Notes: generated by a model not told the origin, from the letters alone. A stretch of 64,000 bases of DNA from Variovorax sp. IB41 (GCF_016405905.1 NZ_JAEFCB010000014.1:62001-126000), one strand, 5' to 3'; shown: positions 42,487-51,158, numbered from the stretch's first letter. A program made the numbers and translations.

Positions 42487-42681
42487 CTACAGGAGGCGCG
42501 CCACCAGCGCCGCGATCATGCTGAGCACCACGGTGCTCCCGATCGGCAACTGCCAGTCGCGGCCGAAGGCGCGAAACTCGAAATCGCCGGGCAACCGTCC
42601 GAAGCCGAAGCGGCGCAGCCAGGCGGTCAGCCCGCTCATGAGCAGCAGCGCAAGGACGACGACGATCAGCCAGCGGAACAT
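42487..42681 (-). CDS. DUF2905 small membrane protein
   Basis: 64 residues, two membrane helices (WLIVVVLALLLMSGLTAWL and the C-terminal TVVLSMIAALVARLL) around a conserved loop FGFGRLPGDFEF that marks DUF2905. It has no known role. It lies between the ROK kinase and the HisN-like phosphatase in the same direction, probably one transcript. Confidence 0.85.
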   Translation of the reverse strand: MFRWLIVVVLALLLMSGLTAWLRRFGFGRLPGDFEFRAFGRDWQLPIGSTVVLSMIAALVARLL

Positions 42682-42690
42682 GGGGAGAGT

Positions 42691-43467
42691 CTAGGCCGCG
42701 AGGATCGCCATGGCTTGTCGGTGAAGTTCGGGCGTTGCGGCCGCGATGACCCGGCCGTCGGACTTCAGGTTCAGCGGCTGCCCCTGCCAATCGGTGATGA
42801 CGCCGCCCGCAGCTTCGATCAGCCCGGCGGGGCCGAGGTAATCGTAGGGCTGCAGGCCGGTTTCCACCACCAGGTCGATGGTGCCGCCGGCCAGTTGGGC
42901 GTAGCCGTAGCAGTCGCCACCGAAGCGGCGCATCGCGCACTGGCGGCTCAACCGGTCGAAGGCCTGCCAGTCGGCCGGCGCGAAGATGTCGGGCGAGGTG
43001 GTGACGATGCGGGCCTTGGCCACCTCGGTGCAGTTGCTCACGCGCACCGGCTGGCCGTCGCGCGTGGCGCCCTGGCCGGCCCGGCCGATCCAGCGTTCTT
43101 TCAGCACCGGCATGTCGATCATGCCCAGCACCACGCGCTCGCCCTGCAGCACGCCGATCAGCGTGCCCCAGAGCGGCGAGCCGGTGATGAAGCTGCGCGT
43201 GCCGTCGATCGGGTCGAGCACCCAGATGCGTCCCGCGTCCAGCCGCTCGGCGCCGTGCTCCTCGCCGTAGATGCCGTCCGCCGGCACGCGCGCGCCGAGG
43301 ATCTCGCGCATCGCCGTCTCCGCCGCGCGATCGGCCAGCGTGACGGGGCTCTCGTCGGCCTTGGTGATGATGTCCAGTGGCGTGCGGAAATAGTGCAGCG
43401 CCTTTGCGGCGGCCGCATCGGCCAGCGCCTCTGCAATCGATGACAGATCGGGAGTGGGAGAGCTCAT
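42691..43467 (-). CDS. hisN: Inositol-monophosphatase-family protein, histidinol-phosphatase type
   Basis: 258 residues from the ATG at 43467 (an upstream in-frame ATG is less likely). The metal-binding pattern is complete: GEEHGAE near residue 87, WVLDPIDGTRSFITGSP near 97-113, and GLQPYDYLGPAGLIEAAGG near 210. The DPIDGTRSFITGSP form and the opening YFRTPLDIITKADESPVT are those of HisN-type histidinol-phosphatases rather than SuhB or CysQ. It may serve histidine synthesis, though no his gene is near. Confidence 0.7.
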   Translation of the reverse strand: MSSPTPDLSSIAEALADAAAAKALHYFRTPLDIITKADESPVTLADRAAETAMREILGARVPADGIYGEEHGAERLDAGRIWVLDPIDGTRSFITGSPLWGTLIGVLQGERVVLGMIDMPVLKERWIGRAGQGATRDGQPVRVSNCTEVAKARIVTTSPDIFAPADWQAFDRLSRQCAMRRFGGDCYGYAQLAGGTIDLVVETGLQPYDYLGPAGLIEAAGGVITDWQGQPLNLKSDGRVIAAATPELHRQAMAILAA

Positions 43468-43578
43468 GGGAGAGAGTGAACGCGTGCCAAAACTGCGATT
43501 AGACCCGAGCCCACGCGGGTTTGACACGACAAGGGCTGTCGCCCTAGCATGGCGCGAAAATTGCCAGGGATAGAACCA

Positions 43579-43971
43579 ATGGCCTCCTTAAGATTCCTGC
43601 GCGCCGCGCTCCTCACCCTGCTCCTTGGCGCCTTCGCCGCGCTGGCCCAGGCCACGCCCTCCGACGCCGAGGGAAAGCTGATCGACACGCTGATCCAGCG
43701 CGTCTCCAGGATGAGCGCCATGGTGTTCCTGCGCAACGGCAACGAATACAACGCCGCCGATGCCGCCAAGCACATGCAGGCGAAGTACGACTACTTCAAA
43801 AAGGAACTGGCCACGGCCGAAGACTTCATCGAGCGCTGCGCCTCGCGCTCCGAGATGACCGGGCAGGCCTACAAGGTGAAGCTCGACAACGGCGCGGTGC
43901 GCGACGCCAACGAGTTCCTCAACAGCGAGTTGCGCGCGCTGCGGCAGCAGGCGAAGAAATCGAGCGGTTGA
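43579..43971 (+). CDS. DUF5329-family secreted protein
   Basis: 130 residues. Signal peptide LRAALLTLLLGAFAALAQA, cleaved near residue 25. The mature helices LIDTLIQRVSRMSAMVFLRNG and AADAAKHMQAKYDYFKKEL with FIERCASRSEMTGQAY match DUF5329. It is a small periplasmic protein of unknown function. The ATG at 43579 is preferred over an upstream in-frame ATG. Converges on the sulfonate-type permease gene. Confidence 0.8.
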   Translation: MASLRFLRAALLTLLLGAFAALAQATPSDAEGKLIDTLIQRVSRMSAMVFLRNGNEYNAADAAKHMQAKYDYFKKELATAEDFIERCASRSEMTGQAYKVKLDNGAVRDANEFLNSELRALRQQAKKSSG

Positions 43972-43984
43972 GCCAGCAGCCGCT

Positions 43985-44854
43985 CTAGCGCTGCTGGCCC
44001 CAGCGCCGCACGGTCAGCCGCTCCAGCGTCTTGAAGCCCAGGCTTTCCACCAGGAGGCCGATCAGCACCACCATCGCGAGACCCGCGAACACGCGGTCGG
44101 TGTAGAGCTCGTTGCGGTTCTGGAAGATGTACCAGCCCAGCCCGCCCTTGCCCGAGGAGGCGCCGAACACCAGCTCGGCCGCGATCAGCGTGCGCCACGC
44201 GAAGGCCCAGCCGATCTTCAAGCCCGAAAGAATCGACGGCAGCGCGGCCGGCACCAGGATCTGCAGCACGTAGCGCAGGCCCTTGAGCCCGTAGTTGCGC
44301 CCGGCCATGCGCAGCGTCTCGGGCACGCCCTGGAAGCCCGCATAGGTGTTGAGCGCGAGCGGCCACAGCACCGAATGAATCAGCACGAACACCAGGCTCC
44401 CGCGGCCGAGGCCGAACCACAGCAAGGCGAGCGGCAGCAGCGCGATGGCGGGCAGCGGGTTGAACATCGACGTGAGCGTGTCCAGCAAATCGCGGCCGAT
44501 CTGCGTCGATACCGCCAGCGTGGTGAGCGCGAAGGCCAGCAGCACGCCGGCCAGGTACCCCTGCAGCAGCACGGCCAGCGAGATGCGCACCTTCTCGATC
44601 AGCTCGCCGCTCGCGAGCCCTTCGAACAGCGCCGATGCGGTGGCGGTGAAGGTGGGCAGCAGCAGGTCGTTGTTCTGCCAGCGCGCCGCGAGCTCCCAGA
44701 GCACGGCGATGACGGCGAGGATCAGGCCCTTGCGCAACCAGGCCTGCGACCAGATGCGCACGCCGAGTGGCAGCGTGCGCTCGACGGCCAGTTCGGTGAA
44801 GGGCTCGAGCGTGCGCTCGTACTCGGGCCGGATCGGCGGGACGATGGCGCTCAT
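43985..44854 (-). CDS. ABC transporter permease, taurine/sulfonate type
   Basis: 289 residues from the ATG at 44854, which overlaps the ATPase stop (ATGA). Six membrane helices include LILAVIAVLWELAARW and the EAA-loop region GVPETLRMAGRNYGLKGLRYVLQILVPAALPSILSGL (core LVPAALPSILSGLKIG). The SsuC/TauC subfamily of BPD_transp_1 is clear. With the ATPase and binding protein it imports an organosulfonate or similar compound for the dioxygenase upstream. Confidence 0.88.
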   Translation of the reverse strand: MSAIVPPIRPEYERTLEPFTELAVERTLPLGVRIWSQAWLRKGLILAVIAVLWELAARWQNNDLLLPTFTATASALFEGLASGELIEKVRISLAVLLQGYLAGVLLAFALTTLAVSTQIGRDLLDTLTSMFNPLPAIALLPLALLWFGLGRGSLVFVLIHSVLWPLALNTYAGFQGVPETLRMAGRNYGLKGLRYVLQILVPAALPSILSGLKIGWAFAWRTLIAAELVFGASSGKGGLGWYIFQNRNELYTDRVFAGLAMVVLIGLLVESLGFKTLERLTVRRWGQQR

Positions 44855-45765
44855 GCCACGGCCTCCGCGTGTTCTTCCTCGAACAGCATGTCGTGGATGC
44901 GCTGCGCCGTGCCCTGGAATTCGGCGCCGCCCAGACTCGCGAGCGAAAAGCCGTGGCTGTTGACCTCCGCGCGCATGCGCCCCGGATGCGGCGACATCAG
45001 CGCCACGCGGTTGCCCACCACCAGCGCCTCTTCGATGGAGTGCGTGACGAAGAGCAGCGTGAAGCGCACTTCGTCCCACAGCTCGAGCAGCTCCTGCTGC
45101 ATCTTGCGGCGCGTGAGCGCATCGAGCGCGGCGAAGGGCTCGTCCATCAAGAGCACGCGCGGCTGCATTGCAAGCGCGCGGGCGATGGCCACGCGCTGCT
45201 TCATGCCGCCCGAGAGCTGGTGTGGATGCACGTCGGCGAATTTGGCCAGGCCCACCTTGTCCAGGTAGTGCAGCGCGCGTTCGTTCGCTTCTTTCTTGCC
45301 GAGCGTTCGGGAGGCGAGCAGCGGGAACATGACGTTCTGCTTCACGGTCTTCCACGGCGGCAGCTGGTCGAACTCCTGGAACACGACGATGCGGTCGGGG
45401 CCGGGCTGCGTCACGCGCTGGCCGTCCAGGCGGATCTCGCCTTCGACCGGCGCGATGAACCCGCCCACCGCCTTCAGCAGCGTGGACTTGCCGCAGCCCG
45501 AGGGGCCGAGCAGCACGAAGCGATCGGCCGCGTGCACGTCGAAGCTCACACGGTGCGTGGCGCGCACGACGCGCTCGGGGGTGCGGTATTCGAGGCTCAC
45601 GCCGTCGACCTGGAGCAGCGGCGCCGTGTCTTGTTCCCTCTCCCGCTCACGCGAGAGGGTTGGGGTGAGGGCGGGTGGCGATGCCAGAGGCTCCCCCCTC
45701 ACCCCCGCCCTCTCCCGATGGGAGAGGGAGTCACCCCGCGAATCCAGGACGGCCGCGTTGCTCAC
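44851..45765 (-). CDS. ABC transporter ATPase, taurine/sulfonate type, with translated REP at its N-terminus
   Basis: 304 residues from a GTG directly after the TGA of the binding-protein gene. Walker A GPSGCGKSTLL near residue 83, the signature LSGGMKQRVAIARALA near 182 and Walker B VLLMDEPFAALDA complete the ATPase. Residues about 10-43 (for example RERAGVRG and LTPTLSRERERE) are not ATPase sequence: they are an inverted pair of REP-type DNA repeats read in frame (45636-45738). Without them the protein would be about 265 residues, normal for the family. Confidence 0.88.
   Translation of the reverse strand: MSNAAVLDSRGDSLSHRERAGVRGEPLASPPALTPTLSREREREQDTAPLLQVDGVSLEYRTPERVVRATHRVSFDVHAADRFVLLGPSGCGKSTLLKAVGGFIAPVEGEIRLDGQRVTQPGPDRIVVFQEFDQLPPWKTVKQNVMFPLLASRTLGKKEANERALHYLDKVGLAKFADVHPHQLSGGMKQRVAIARALAMQPRVLLMDEPFAALDALTRRKMQQELLELWDEVRFTLLFVTHSIEEALVVGNRVALMSPHPGRMRAEVNSHGFSLASLGGAEFQGTAQRIHDMLFEEEHAEAVA
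45636..45738. repeat. Inverted pair of REP-type repeats inside the ATPase gene
   Basis: Two copies face each other: CCCTCTCCCGCTCACGCGAG then AGGGTTGGGGTGAGGGC on one side (45636-45673) and its inverse with CCCTCACCCCCGCCCTCTCC then CGATGGGAGAGGG on the other (45693-45738). This is the dispersed CCCTCTCCC...GGGTGAGGGC repeat of many proteobacteria. It is divided by 19 bases and lies wholly within the coding frame of the ATPase. Confidence 0.85.
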
Positions 45766-46776
45766 TCAGTTCCCCGAAGCGTTCTGCGCGTCGTCGAAGA
45801 AATAGTCCTTCACCGACGCCGGCTTGTTCTTGATCGCGCCCACGCGGTGCATGAACTCCGCCAGCGCGTAGGTGTTCTGCGGCGTGGTCTTGAACTGCAC
45901 TTCGGGGTTCTTGATGATCTTCAGAAGCAGCTCGCGATCAAGCTTGGCGTTGCTCACCTTCAGGTAGATGTCGGCGGCCTTCTCGGGGTTGGCCGTGACG
46001 AACTTCGCCGCCTCGTCGAGCGCATCGACGAAGGCCTTGTAGGTCTTGGGGTTCTCGTTGCGGAATTTCTCGGTGGCATAGAGCACCGTGGCCGAGGCCG
46101 GACCGCCGAGCACCTGGTACGAATTGAGCACGATGTGCGCATTCGGATTGCCCGCCAGTTCCTGCTCCTGGAACGGCGGATTGCCGAAGTGGCCGGTGAT
46201 CTCGGTGCCGCCCTTGATGATGGCCGCGGCCGCGTCGGGGTGCGGAATGGCCACGCTGATCTTGTCCAGGCGGTTGAATTCCTTGTCGCCCCAGAGCTTG
46301 GCCGAGGCGAACTGCAGCACGCGCGACTGCACCGACACGCCCACCGCAGGCAGCGCGATGCGGTCCTTCTCGGTGAAGTCGGCGATCGTCTTCACGTTCG
46401 GGTTGTTGCTCACCAGGTAGTAAGGGAAGTTGCCCAGCGACGCCACGCCCTTGACGTTCTGCTTGCCCTTGGTGCGGTCCCACAGCGTGAGGAGCGGGCC
46501 GACGCCCGCACCCGCGATCTCGATGTTGCCGGACAGCAGCGCATCGTTCACCGCCGAGCCGCCCGAGAGCTTGATCCACTCGACCTTGGCATCGACGCCC
46601 GCGGCCTTGGCATGCTTCTCGATGAGCTTCTGCTCCTGCGCGACGTTGAGCAGCAGGTAGACGATGCCGAACTGCTCGGCGATGCGGATCTGGCCCTCGG
46701 CGTGCGCCGCGAGGCTGCCGGCGAGGAGGCCGAGGCCGGTAACGAATGCAGCGGCCTTGCGTGTGAAGCGGTTCAT
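45766..46776 (-). CDS. ABC transporter substrate-binding protein, taurine/sulfonate type
   Basis: 336 residues. Signal peptide AAAFVTGLGLLAGSLAAHA (about residues 8-26). The mature protein is the NMT1/TauA-type periplasmic binding fold, starting GQIRIAEQFGIVYLLLNVAQ, with SLGNFPYYLVSNNPNVKT near residue 115, and AIPHPDAAAAIIKGGTEITGHFGNPPFQ near 170 (core HPDAAAAIIKGGTEITG). Expected ligands are alkanesulfonates or taurine. The ATPase follows at once (TGA then GTG). Confidence 0.88.
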   Translation of the reverse strand: MNRFTRKAAAFVTGLGLLAGSLAAHAEGQIRIAEQFGIVYLLLNVAQEQKLIEKHAKAAGVDAKVEWIKLSGGSAVNDALLSGNIEIAGAGVGPLLTLWDRTKGKQNVKGVASLGNFPYYLVSNNPNVKTIADFTEKDRIALPAVGVSVQSRVLQFASAKLWGDKEFNRLDKISVAIPHPDAAAAIIKGGTEITGHFGNPPFQEQELAGNPNAHIVLNSYQVLGGPASATVLYATEKFRNENPKTYKAFVDALDEAAKFVTANPEKAADIYLKVSNAKLDRELLLKIIKNPEVQFKTTPQNTYALAEFMHRVGAIKNKPASVKDYFFDDAQNASGN

Positions 46777-46812
46777 GGAAAGCGGTCCGGAAAAAAGAAC
46801 GATCGAAAAGGA

Positions 46813-47703
46813 TCAGAAAGGCGTGTCGCCCACGATGGTGGTGCGGTTCAGGCGCCGGCGCAGGTGGTCCGGCGTGCCTGCGGCCAGGTGCATCAGCGAG
46901 CGGTTGTCCCAGAACACGAGGTCGTGCGGCGCCCAGGTGTGGCGGTACACGAACTCGGGCTTCACGCTGTGCGCGAACAGCTCGGCCAGCAGCGCATCGC
47001 TCTCGTCCTGCGGCAGGCCGACGATGCGCGTCGTGAAATGCTCGCTCACGAAGAGCGCCTTGCGGCCGGTCTCCGGATGCGTGCGCACCACCGGCTGCAC
47101 GGCGGGCGCGACCTGGTCGATCTGCGCCTGCGAGAGCTTGGGCCGCCACGGGTTCTTCGCGCGCAGCTCGTCGTACTTGGCGAGGTAGCTGTGCTCGGCT
47201 TTCAAGGGCAGGATGCGTTGCTGCAGCTCGCCCGGCAGCGATTCCCATGCGAGATGCTGGTCGGCGAAGAGCGTGTCGCCGCCTTCGCTCGGCAGCTCCT
47301 GCGCATGCAGCAGGGAGCCGAGGCTCGGCTTGGTCTTGTACGAGATGTCGGAGTGCCAGTACACGCCCGCATCGCCCAGGCCGATGGGCTCGCCGTTCTC
47401 CTTGATGTTGGAGACGATCAGGATCTCGGGGTGGTTCTTGAGCTGGAACTGATGCAGCACATGGATTTCGAGCGGGCCGAAACGGCGGCTGAATTCAATG
47501 TGCTCGGCGGGGGTGACCTGCTGGTCGCGGAACACCACGACGTGATGGTCCAGGTGGGCGCGGTGGATGCGTGCGAAGTCTTCGGCGTTGATCGGCTTGG
47601 AGATATCGAGGCCGACGATTTCGGCGCCGACCGGGGCGGCGAAGGGGCGCACTTCGAAGTGCTGCGCGGCGGCCTCGGGTTCGTGGGAGAGAACGGCAGT
47701 CAT
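46813..47703 (-). CDS. TauD/TfdA-family Fe(II)/2-oxoglutarate dioxygenase
   Basis: 296 residues. The iron triad is His117, Asp119 (VYWHSDI) and His272 (MHLAAG), with Arg287 (NRTTI) for 2-oxoglutarate; the spacing His272 to Arg287 equals that of E. coli TauD His255 to Arg270. It cleaves a sulfonate C-S bond to sulfite and aldehyde, or acts on a related ether or aryl substrate. First gene of the operon with the transporter, as in sulfur-starvation loci, so substrate import and use are linked. Confidence 0.9.
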   Translation of the reverse strand: MTAVLSHEPEAAAQHFEVRPFAAPVGAEIVGLDISKPINAEDFARIHRAHLDHHVVVFRDQQVTPAEHIEFSRRFGPLEIHVLHQFQLKNHPEILIVSNIKENGEPIGLGDAGVYWHSDISYKTKPSLGSLLHAQELPSEGGDTLFADQHLAWESLPGELQQRILPLKAEHSYLAKYDELRAKNPWRPKLSQAQIDQVAPAVQPVVRTHPETGRKALFVSEHFTTRIVGLPQDESDALLAELFAHSVKPEFVYRHTWAPHDLVFWDNRSLMHLAAGTPDHLRRRLNRTTIVGDTPF

Positions 47704-47735
47704 GCCGGGAATGTAGGGGCCGGCCTTTCGTTTCC

Positions 47736-47752
47736 CAACGAACTCTTCGTTG
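47736..47752. promoter_or_regulatory. Inverted repeat in the promoter of the sulfonate-type operon
   Basis: CAACGAA-CTC-TTCGTTG, a perfect seven-base inverted repeat with a three-base centre, lies 33-49 bases upstream of the dioxygenase start. A partial copy CCAACGAAG recurs at about 47805. A regulator of the sulfonate response (CysB/Cbl/SsuR class or TetR class) could bind; no regulator gene is adjacent. Confidence 0.55.
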
Positions 47753-47827
47753 CTAGCTTATGACTTGTTTTTTGTTTTGAAGTCGGGGGCCGGGTCTCGA
47801 GAAGCCAACGAAGCAGCAAAGAGAACT

Positions 47828-48940
47828 TCACAGCGTATGGCTGCGATCCCCTTCAACAAACCCCATCGCATCCCACGGCGCGCCGACTGCGAAACCAATC
47901 ACCTTGAAGAGCTCCCCCATCTCATGCTCATGGATGAGGCGCGCCGCCATCGCCCGCTCCGCAGTCGTCCCCTGCTCCATCTTCGACAGCAACCCGCAGT
48001 TCAGCAGAAACCGCGCCTGGCTCGTGTACCCCAGCACCTCGAGCCCCGCATCCTGCCCCGCCAGCGCGATCCCGGTGAAATCCACGTGCGCGGTGATGTC
48101 CTTGTAGCCCACGTCGGCCAGCGGATCGCCATCGGCCTGGTGCGCCCGGTGGCACATCACCGTTCCCATGTGCCGCTGCGGGTGGTAGTACTCGCTCTCG
48201 GGAAAGCCGTAGTCGATGAGAAAGGCCGCGCCCTTGTCCAGCCGGTCTGCCAGCGTGGCGATGAAGGCCTGCGCCTGCGGATGGATCTCCGTGAGGTAGT
48301 CGTGCTCGCCGGGCACATCGACCGGCGGGCGCAGGTCGGTCGCGCGATCGGCCCAGGTCCAGCCGTCGTTGCCCGCATTGCGCACCACGCCGCGCTCGAA
48401 CCACAGGCCTTTCACGCGCGCCAGCAGTTGCACGGGCATCGCATCGAGCACCTCGTTGCCGACCACCACGCCCTGCATCTTCTCGGGCAGTTCGCCGAGC
48501 CATTCGACGCGGTCCGCATAGCGCACCAGCGCCTGCTGCTGGCGCTCGCGCAAGGTGCCCGAGAGATCGACGATGCGGTAGCGCACGTCGCTGCGGCCCA
48601 TCTCGTCGAGCGCGTGCAGCAGCTGCACCGCCAATGCGCCAGAGCCGGCGCCGAATTCCCAGACGGTGTCGGTGCCGGTTTTTTCCAGCGCTTCGGCCAC
48701 CTGCGCGGCCAGCGTCTGGCCGAACATCGGCGTGAGCTCGGGGGCGGTCACGAAGTCGCTGCCCGATGAAGGCATGTGGCCGAACTTGGCCGAGGTGTTG
48801 GCGTAGTAGCCCAGGCCCGGCGCGTACAGGGCGAGCGCCATGAAGCGATCGAAGCCGATCCAGCCGCCCGCGCGCTCGACGGAGCGGGCGATCAGGTGGT
48901 CCAGGGCGGTGGGTAAACTGTTCGGGGTCTTGGTCGTCAC
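47828..48940 (-). CDS. MidA/NDUFAF7-type SAM-dependent methyltransferase
   Basis: 370 residues. The SAM-binding loop is TVWEFGAGSGALAVQLL near residue 92; family marks GYYANTSAKFGHMPSSGSDFVTAPELTPMFG (core SDFVTAPELTPMFG), GNEVLDAMPVQL near 162 and DYGFPESEYYHPQR near 245. The mitochondrial homologue methylates an arginine of complex I subunit NDUFS2; the bacterial target is presumed similar. Divergent from the SDR gene with 47 bases between starts. Confidence 0.9.
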   Translation of the reverse strand: MTTKTPNSLPTALDHLIARSVERAGGWIGFDRFMALALYAPGLGYYANTSAKFGHMPSSGSDFVTAPELTPMFGQTLAAQVAEALEKTGTDTVWEFGAGSGALAVQLLHALDEMGRSDVRYRIVDLSGTLRERQQQALVRYADRVEWLGELPEKMQGVVVGNEVLDAMPVQLLARVKGLWFERGVVRNAGNDGWTWADRATDLRPPVDVPGEHDYLTEIHPQAQAFIATLADRLDKGAAFLIDYGFPESEYYHPQRHMGTVMCHRAHQADGDPLADVGYKDITAHVDFTGIALAGQDAGLEVLGYTSQARFLLNCGLLSKMEQGTTAERAMAARLIHEHEMGELFKVIGFAVGAPWDAMGFVEGDRSHTL

Positions 48941-48987
48941 CCCCCCATTCTCCCTCTGTCTTTCTCTCTCCTCGCCTCTCTCCTCGC

Positions 48988-49764
48988 ATGAGTACCGCCC
49001 CCCTCCCCCCCGTCCGCCGTACCGTCCTCGTCACGGGTGCGGGCCGACGGCTGGGCCGCGAGATCGCGCTGGCGCTCGCGGCGGGCGGCTGGCAGGTGGC
49101 GGTGCACTACCGCAGCTCGCGCGCCGAAGCCGAGGAGACGGCCGCCGATTGCGCGGCGCGCTCGGGCGACTCGGCGCTCTTCGAAGCCGACCTCGAGGAC
49201 GAGCACGCCACGCGCGCGCTGCTGCCCCGCGTGGCGGCGCGTTTTCGCACCGTCGATGCCGTGGTCCACAGCGCGGCCCTCTTCGAGCACGACGACACCG
49301 CCAGCTTCGGCTACGCGCTCATGGAGCGCCATGCGCGCAGCAACACGGGCGCGGCCATCCTGCTGGCGCAGGCGCTGCACGACCACCTCGCGCGGCGCGA
49401 TGCGCAGGGCGCGGTCGTGCACCTGCTCGACCAGAAGCTGTGGAACCCGAACCCCGATTTCGTGAGCTACACGCTCTCCAAGGCCGCGCTGGAAGCCGCC
49501 ACGCCGATGCTCGCGCTGGCCCTGGCGCCGCGCGTGCGGGTGGTGGGCGTCGCGCCCGGCCTCACGCTGCCCAGCCACATGCTGGACGACGACAAGTTCG
49601 CGCAGCTGCACAAGCTGTCGCCGCTGGGCCGCTCCTCCACGCCGGCCGACGTGGTCGCCACGGTGAAGTTCGCGCTGGAGAACGGCTCGATCACCGGCAC
49701 CACGCTGCTGGTGGACGGCGGCCAGCACCTGATGAAATTCGAGCGCGATTTCTCGCTCATGTGA
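48988..49764 (+). CDS. Short-chain dehydrogenase, pteridine-reductase-like
   Basis: 258 residues. The nucleotide loop TGAGRRLGR (17-25) is the Arg-containing form of pteridine reductases and FolM, which prefer NADPH. The catalytic centre is atypical: a Ser/Tyr pattern with SYTLSKAALEAAT provides the YxxxK. It ends near the FolB gene (22 bases), so reduction of dihydromonapterin or dihydrofolate in the folate route is likely but not shown. Confidence 0.82.
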   Translation: MSTAPLPPVRRTVLVTGAGRRLGREIALALAAGGWQVAVHYRSSRAEAEETAADCAARSGDSALFEADLEDEHATRALLPRVAARFRTVDAVVHSAALFEHDDTASFGYALMERHARSNTGAAILLAQALHDHLARRDAQGAVVHLLDQKLWNPNPDFVSYTLSKAALEAATPMLALALAPRVRVVGVAPGLTLPSHMLDDDKFAQLHKLSPLGRSSTPADVVATVKFALENGSITGTTLLVDGGQHLMKFERDFSLM

Positions 49765-49786
49765 AGAACGACTGCGAGCAACCACC

Positions 49787-50164
49787 ATGTCCTCCCCCCA
49801 CACCCACGGCCGCCAGACCCTCACCCTGCTGGGCCTGCGCTTCAACGCCAACCTGGGCATCCTGGACCACGAGAAGGTCGCGCCGCAGCCGATCCAGGTC
49901 GATGCCGAACTGAGCATGGGCCAGCAGCCGCTGCTGCCGCAGGACGACAACATCTTCCACGTGCTGGACTACGGCAAGGTGCGCCTGATCATCATCGACG
50001 AGTGCACCGCCGAGCACGTCAACCTGCTGGAGAGCCTGATCGGCAAGGTGGTGCACCGCCTCCTGCAACTGCCCGGCGTGCTGGGCGTGCGGGTGAAGAT
50101 CGCCAAGCTCGAAATCTTCGACGACTGCGAAGTGGCGATCCGCATGGAAGCCGGGGAATGGTGA
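49787..50164 (+). CDS. folB: Dihydroneopterin aldolase
   Basis: 125 residues, normal for FolB. Pattern TLTLLGLRFNANLGILDHEK, DNIFHVLDYGKV, NLLESLIGKVVHRLL and RVKIAKLEI match the family (homo-octamer, cytoplasmic). It cleaves 7,8-dihydroneopterin to 6-hydroxymethyl-dihydropterin in folate synthesis. Glu of NLLESL is at the substrate pocket. It follows the SDR gene closely and precedes ttcA by 52 bases. Confidence 0.92.
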   Translation: MSSPHTHGRQTLTLLGLRFNANLGILDHEKVAPQPIQVDAELSMGQQPLLPQDDNIFHVLDYGKVRLIIIDECTAEHVNLLESLIGKVVHRLLQLPGVLGVRVKIAKLEIFDDCEVAIRMEAGEW

Positions 50165-50216
50165 TCCAAGGCAAAATCGGGGGTCTTTCCCCCGAATTGC
50201 CTGAAGTAGCCCACCA

Positions 50217-51158
50217 ATGAATGCCGTCTGGATCGACGAAGCGCCTGCCGACGCCGCGACCGTCGCCGCGCCCACCAACTCGCTGAAGATCGAGCGCGAA
50301 ACGCACAAGTTGGAGAAGCGCCTGTGCCGCGAAGTCGGCCGCGCCATCGTCGACTACAACATGATCGAGGAGGGCGACAAGGTCATGGTGTGCGTCTCGG
50401 GCGGGAAGGACAGCTACGCGATGCTGGACATCCTACTCAAGCTCAAGGCGCGCGCACCGATCCACTTCGACATCGTCGCGGTCAACCTCGACCAGAAGCA
50501 GCCCGGCTTTCCCGAAGAGGTGCTGCCCAAGTACCTGAGCGAGCTCGGCGTGGCCTTCCACATCGAGAACCAGGACACCTACAGCATCGTCAAGCGCGTG
50601 ATTCCCGAGGGGAAGACGACCTGTGGCCTGTGCAGCCGCCTGCGCCGCGGCATCCTGTACCGCGTGGCGGACGAGCTGGGCGCGACCAAGGTGGCGCTCG
50701 GCCACCACCGCGACGACATGCTGCAGACCTTCTTCCTCAACATGTTCTTCGCGGGCAAGTTGAAGAGCATGCCGCCCAAGCTGGTGAGCGACGACGGCAG
50801 GCACATCGTGATCCGCCCGCTCGCCTACGTGGCCGAGAAAGACCTGGTGCGCTGGGCGCAGCACCGCGAATTCCCGATCATTCCCTGCACCCTGTGCGGC
50901 AGCCAGGAAAACCTGCAGCGAAAGCAGGTCGGCGAAATGCTGCGCGAGTGGGACAGGAAGCACCCCGGCCGCGTGGAGAACATGTTCACCGCGCTGCAGA
51001 ACGTGGTGCCATCGCACCTTCTGGACGGAACGCGGCACGACTTCAAGGGTCTGAAGGCGACGGGCGTGGCCGACGACGACGGCGACAAGGCCTTCGACAC
51101 GCCCTCCTACGACTTGCTCTCCCAGGCACCCGCAGCCCTTCGCATCGTCCAGGGCTGA
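50217..51158 (+). CDS. ttcA: tRNA 2-thiocytidine(32) synthetase
   Basis: 313 residues. PP-loop SGGKDS near residue 61, the Fe-S cysteines in CGLCSRLRRG near 137-140, and a third in PCTLCGSQ. GHHRDDMLQTFFLN and IIPCTLCGSQENLQR are family marks. It uses a [4Fe-4S] cluster to thiolate C32 of tRNAs. Likely in one transcript with folB. The start ATG is at 50217, with no strong Shine-Dalgarno visible. Confidence 0.95.
   Translation: MNAVWIDEAPADAATVAAPTNSLKIERETHKLEKRLCREVGRAIVDYNMIEEGDKVMVCVSGGKDSYAMLDILLKLKARAPIHFDIVAVNLDQKQPGFPEEVLPKYLSELGVAFHIENQDTYSIVKRVIPEGKTTCGLCSRLRRGILYRVADELGATKVALGHHRDDMLQTFFLNMFFAGKLKSMPPKLVSDDGRHIVIRPLAYVAEKDLVRWAQHREFPIIPCTLCGSQENLQRKQVGEMLREWDRKHPGRVENMFTALQNVVPSHLLDGTRHDFKGLKATGVADDDGDKAFDTPSYDLLSQAPAALRIVQG

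Noticed and set aside
45636..45738. CRISPR-like repeat reading
   Set aside because: There are only two copies, in inverted orientation, typical of REP pairs; no spacers or cas genes.
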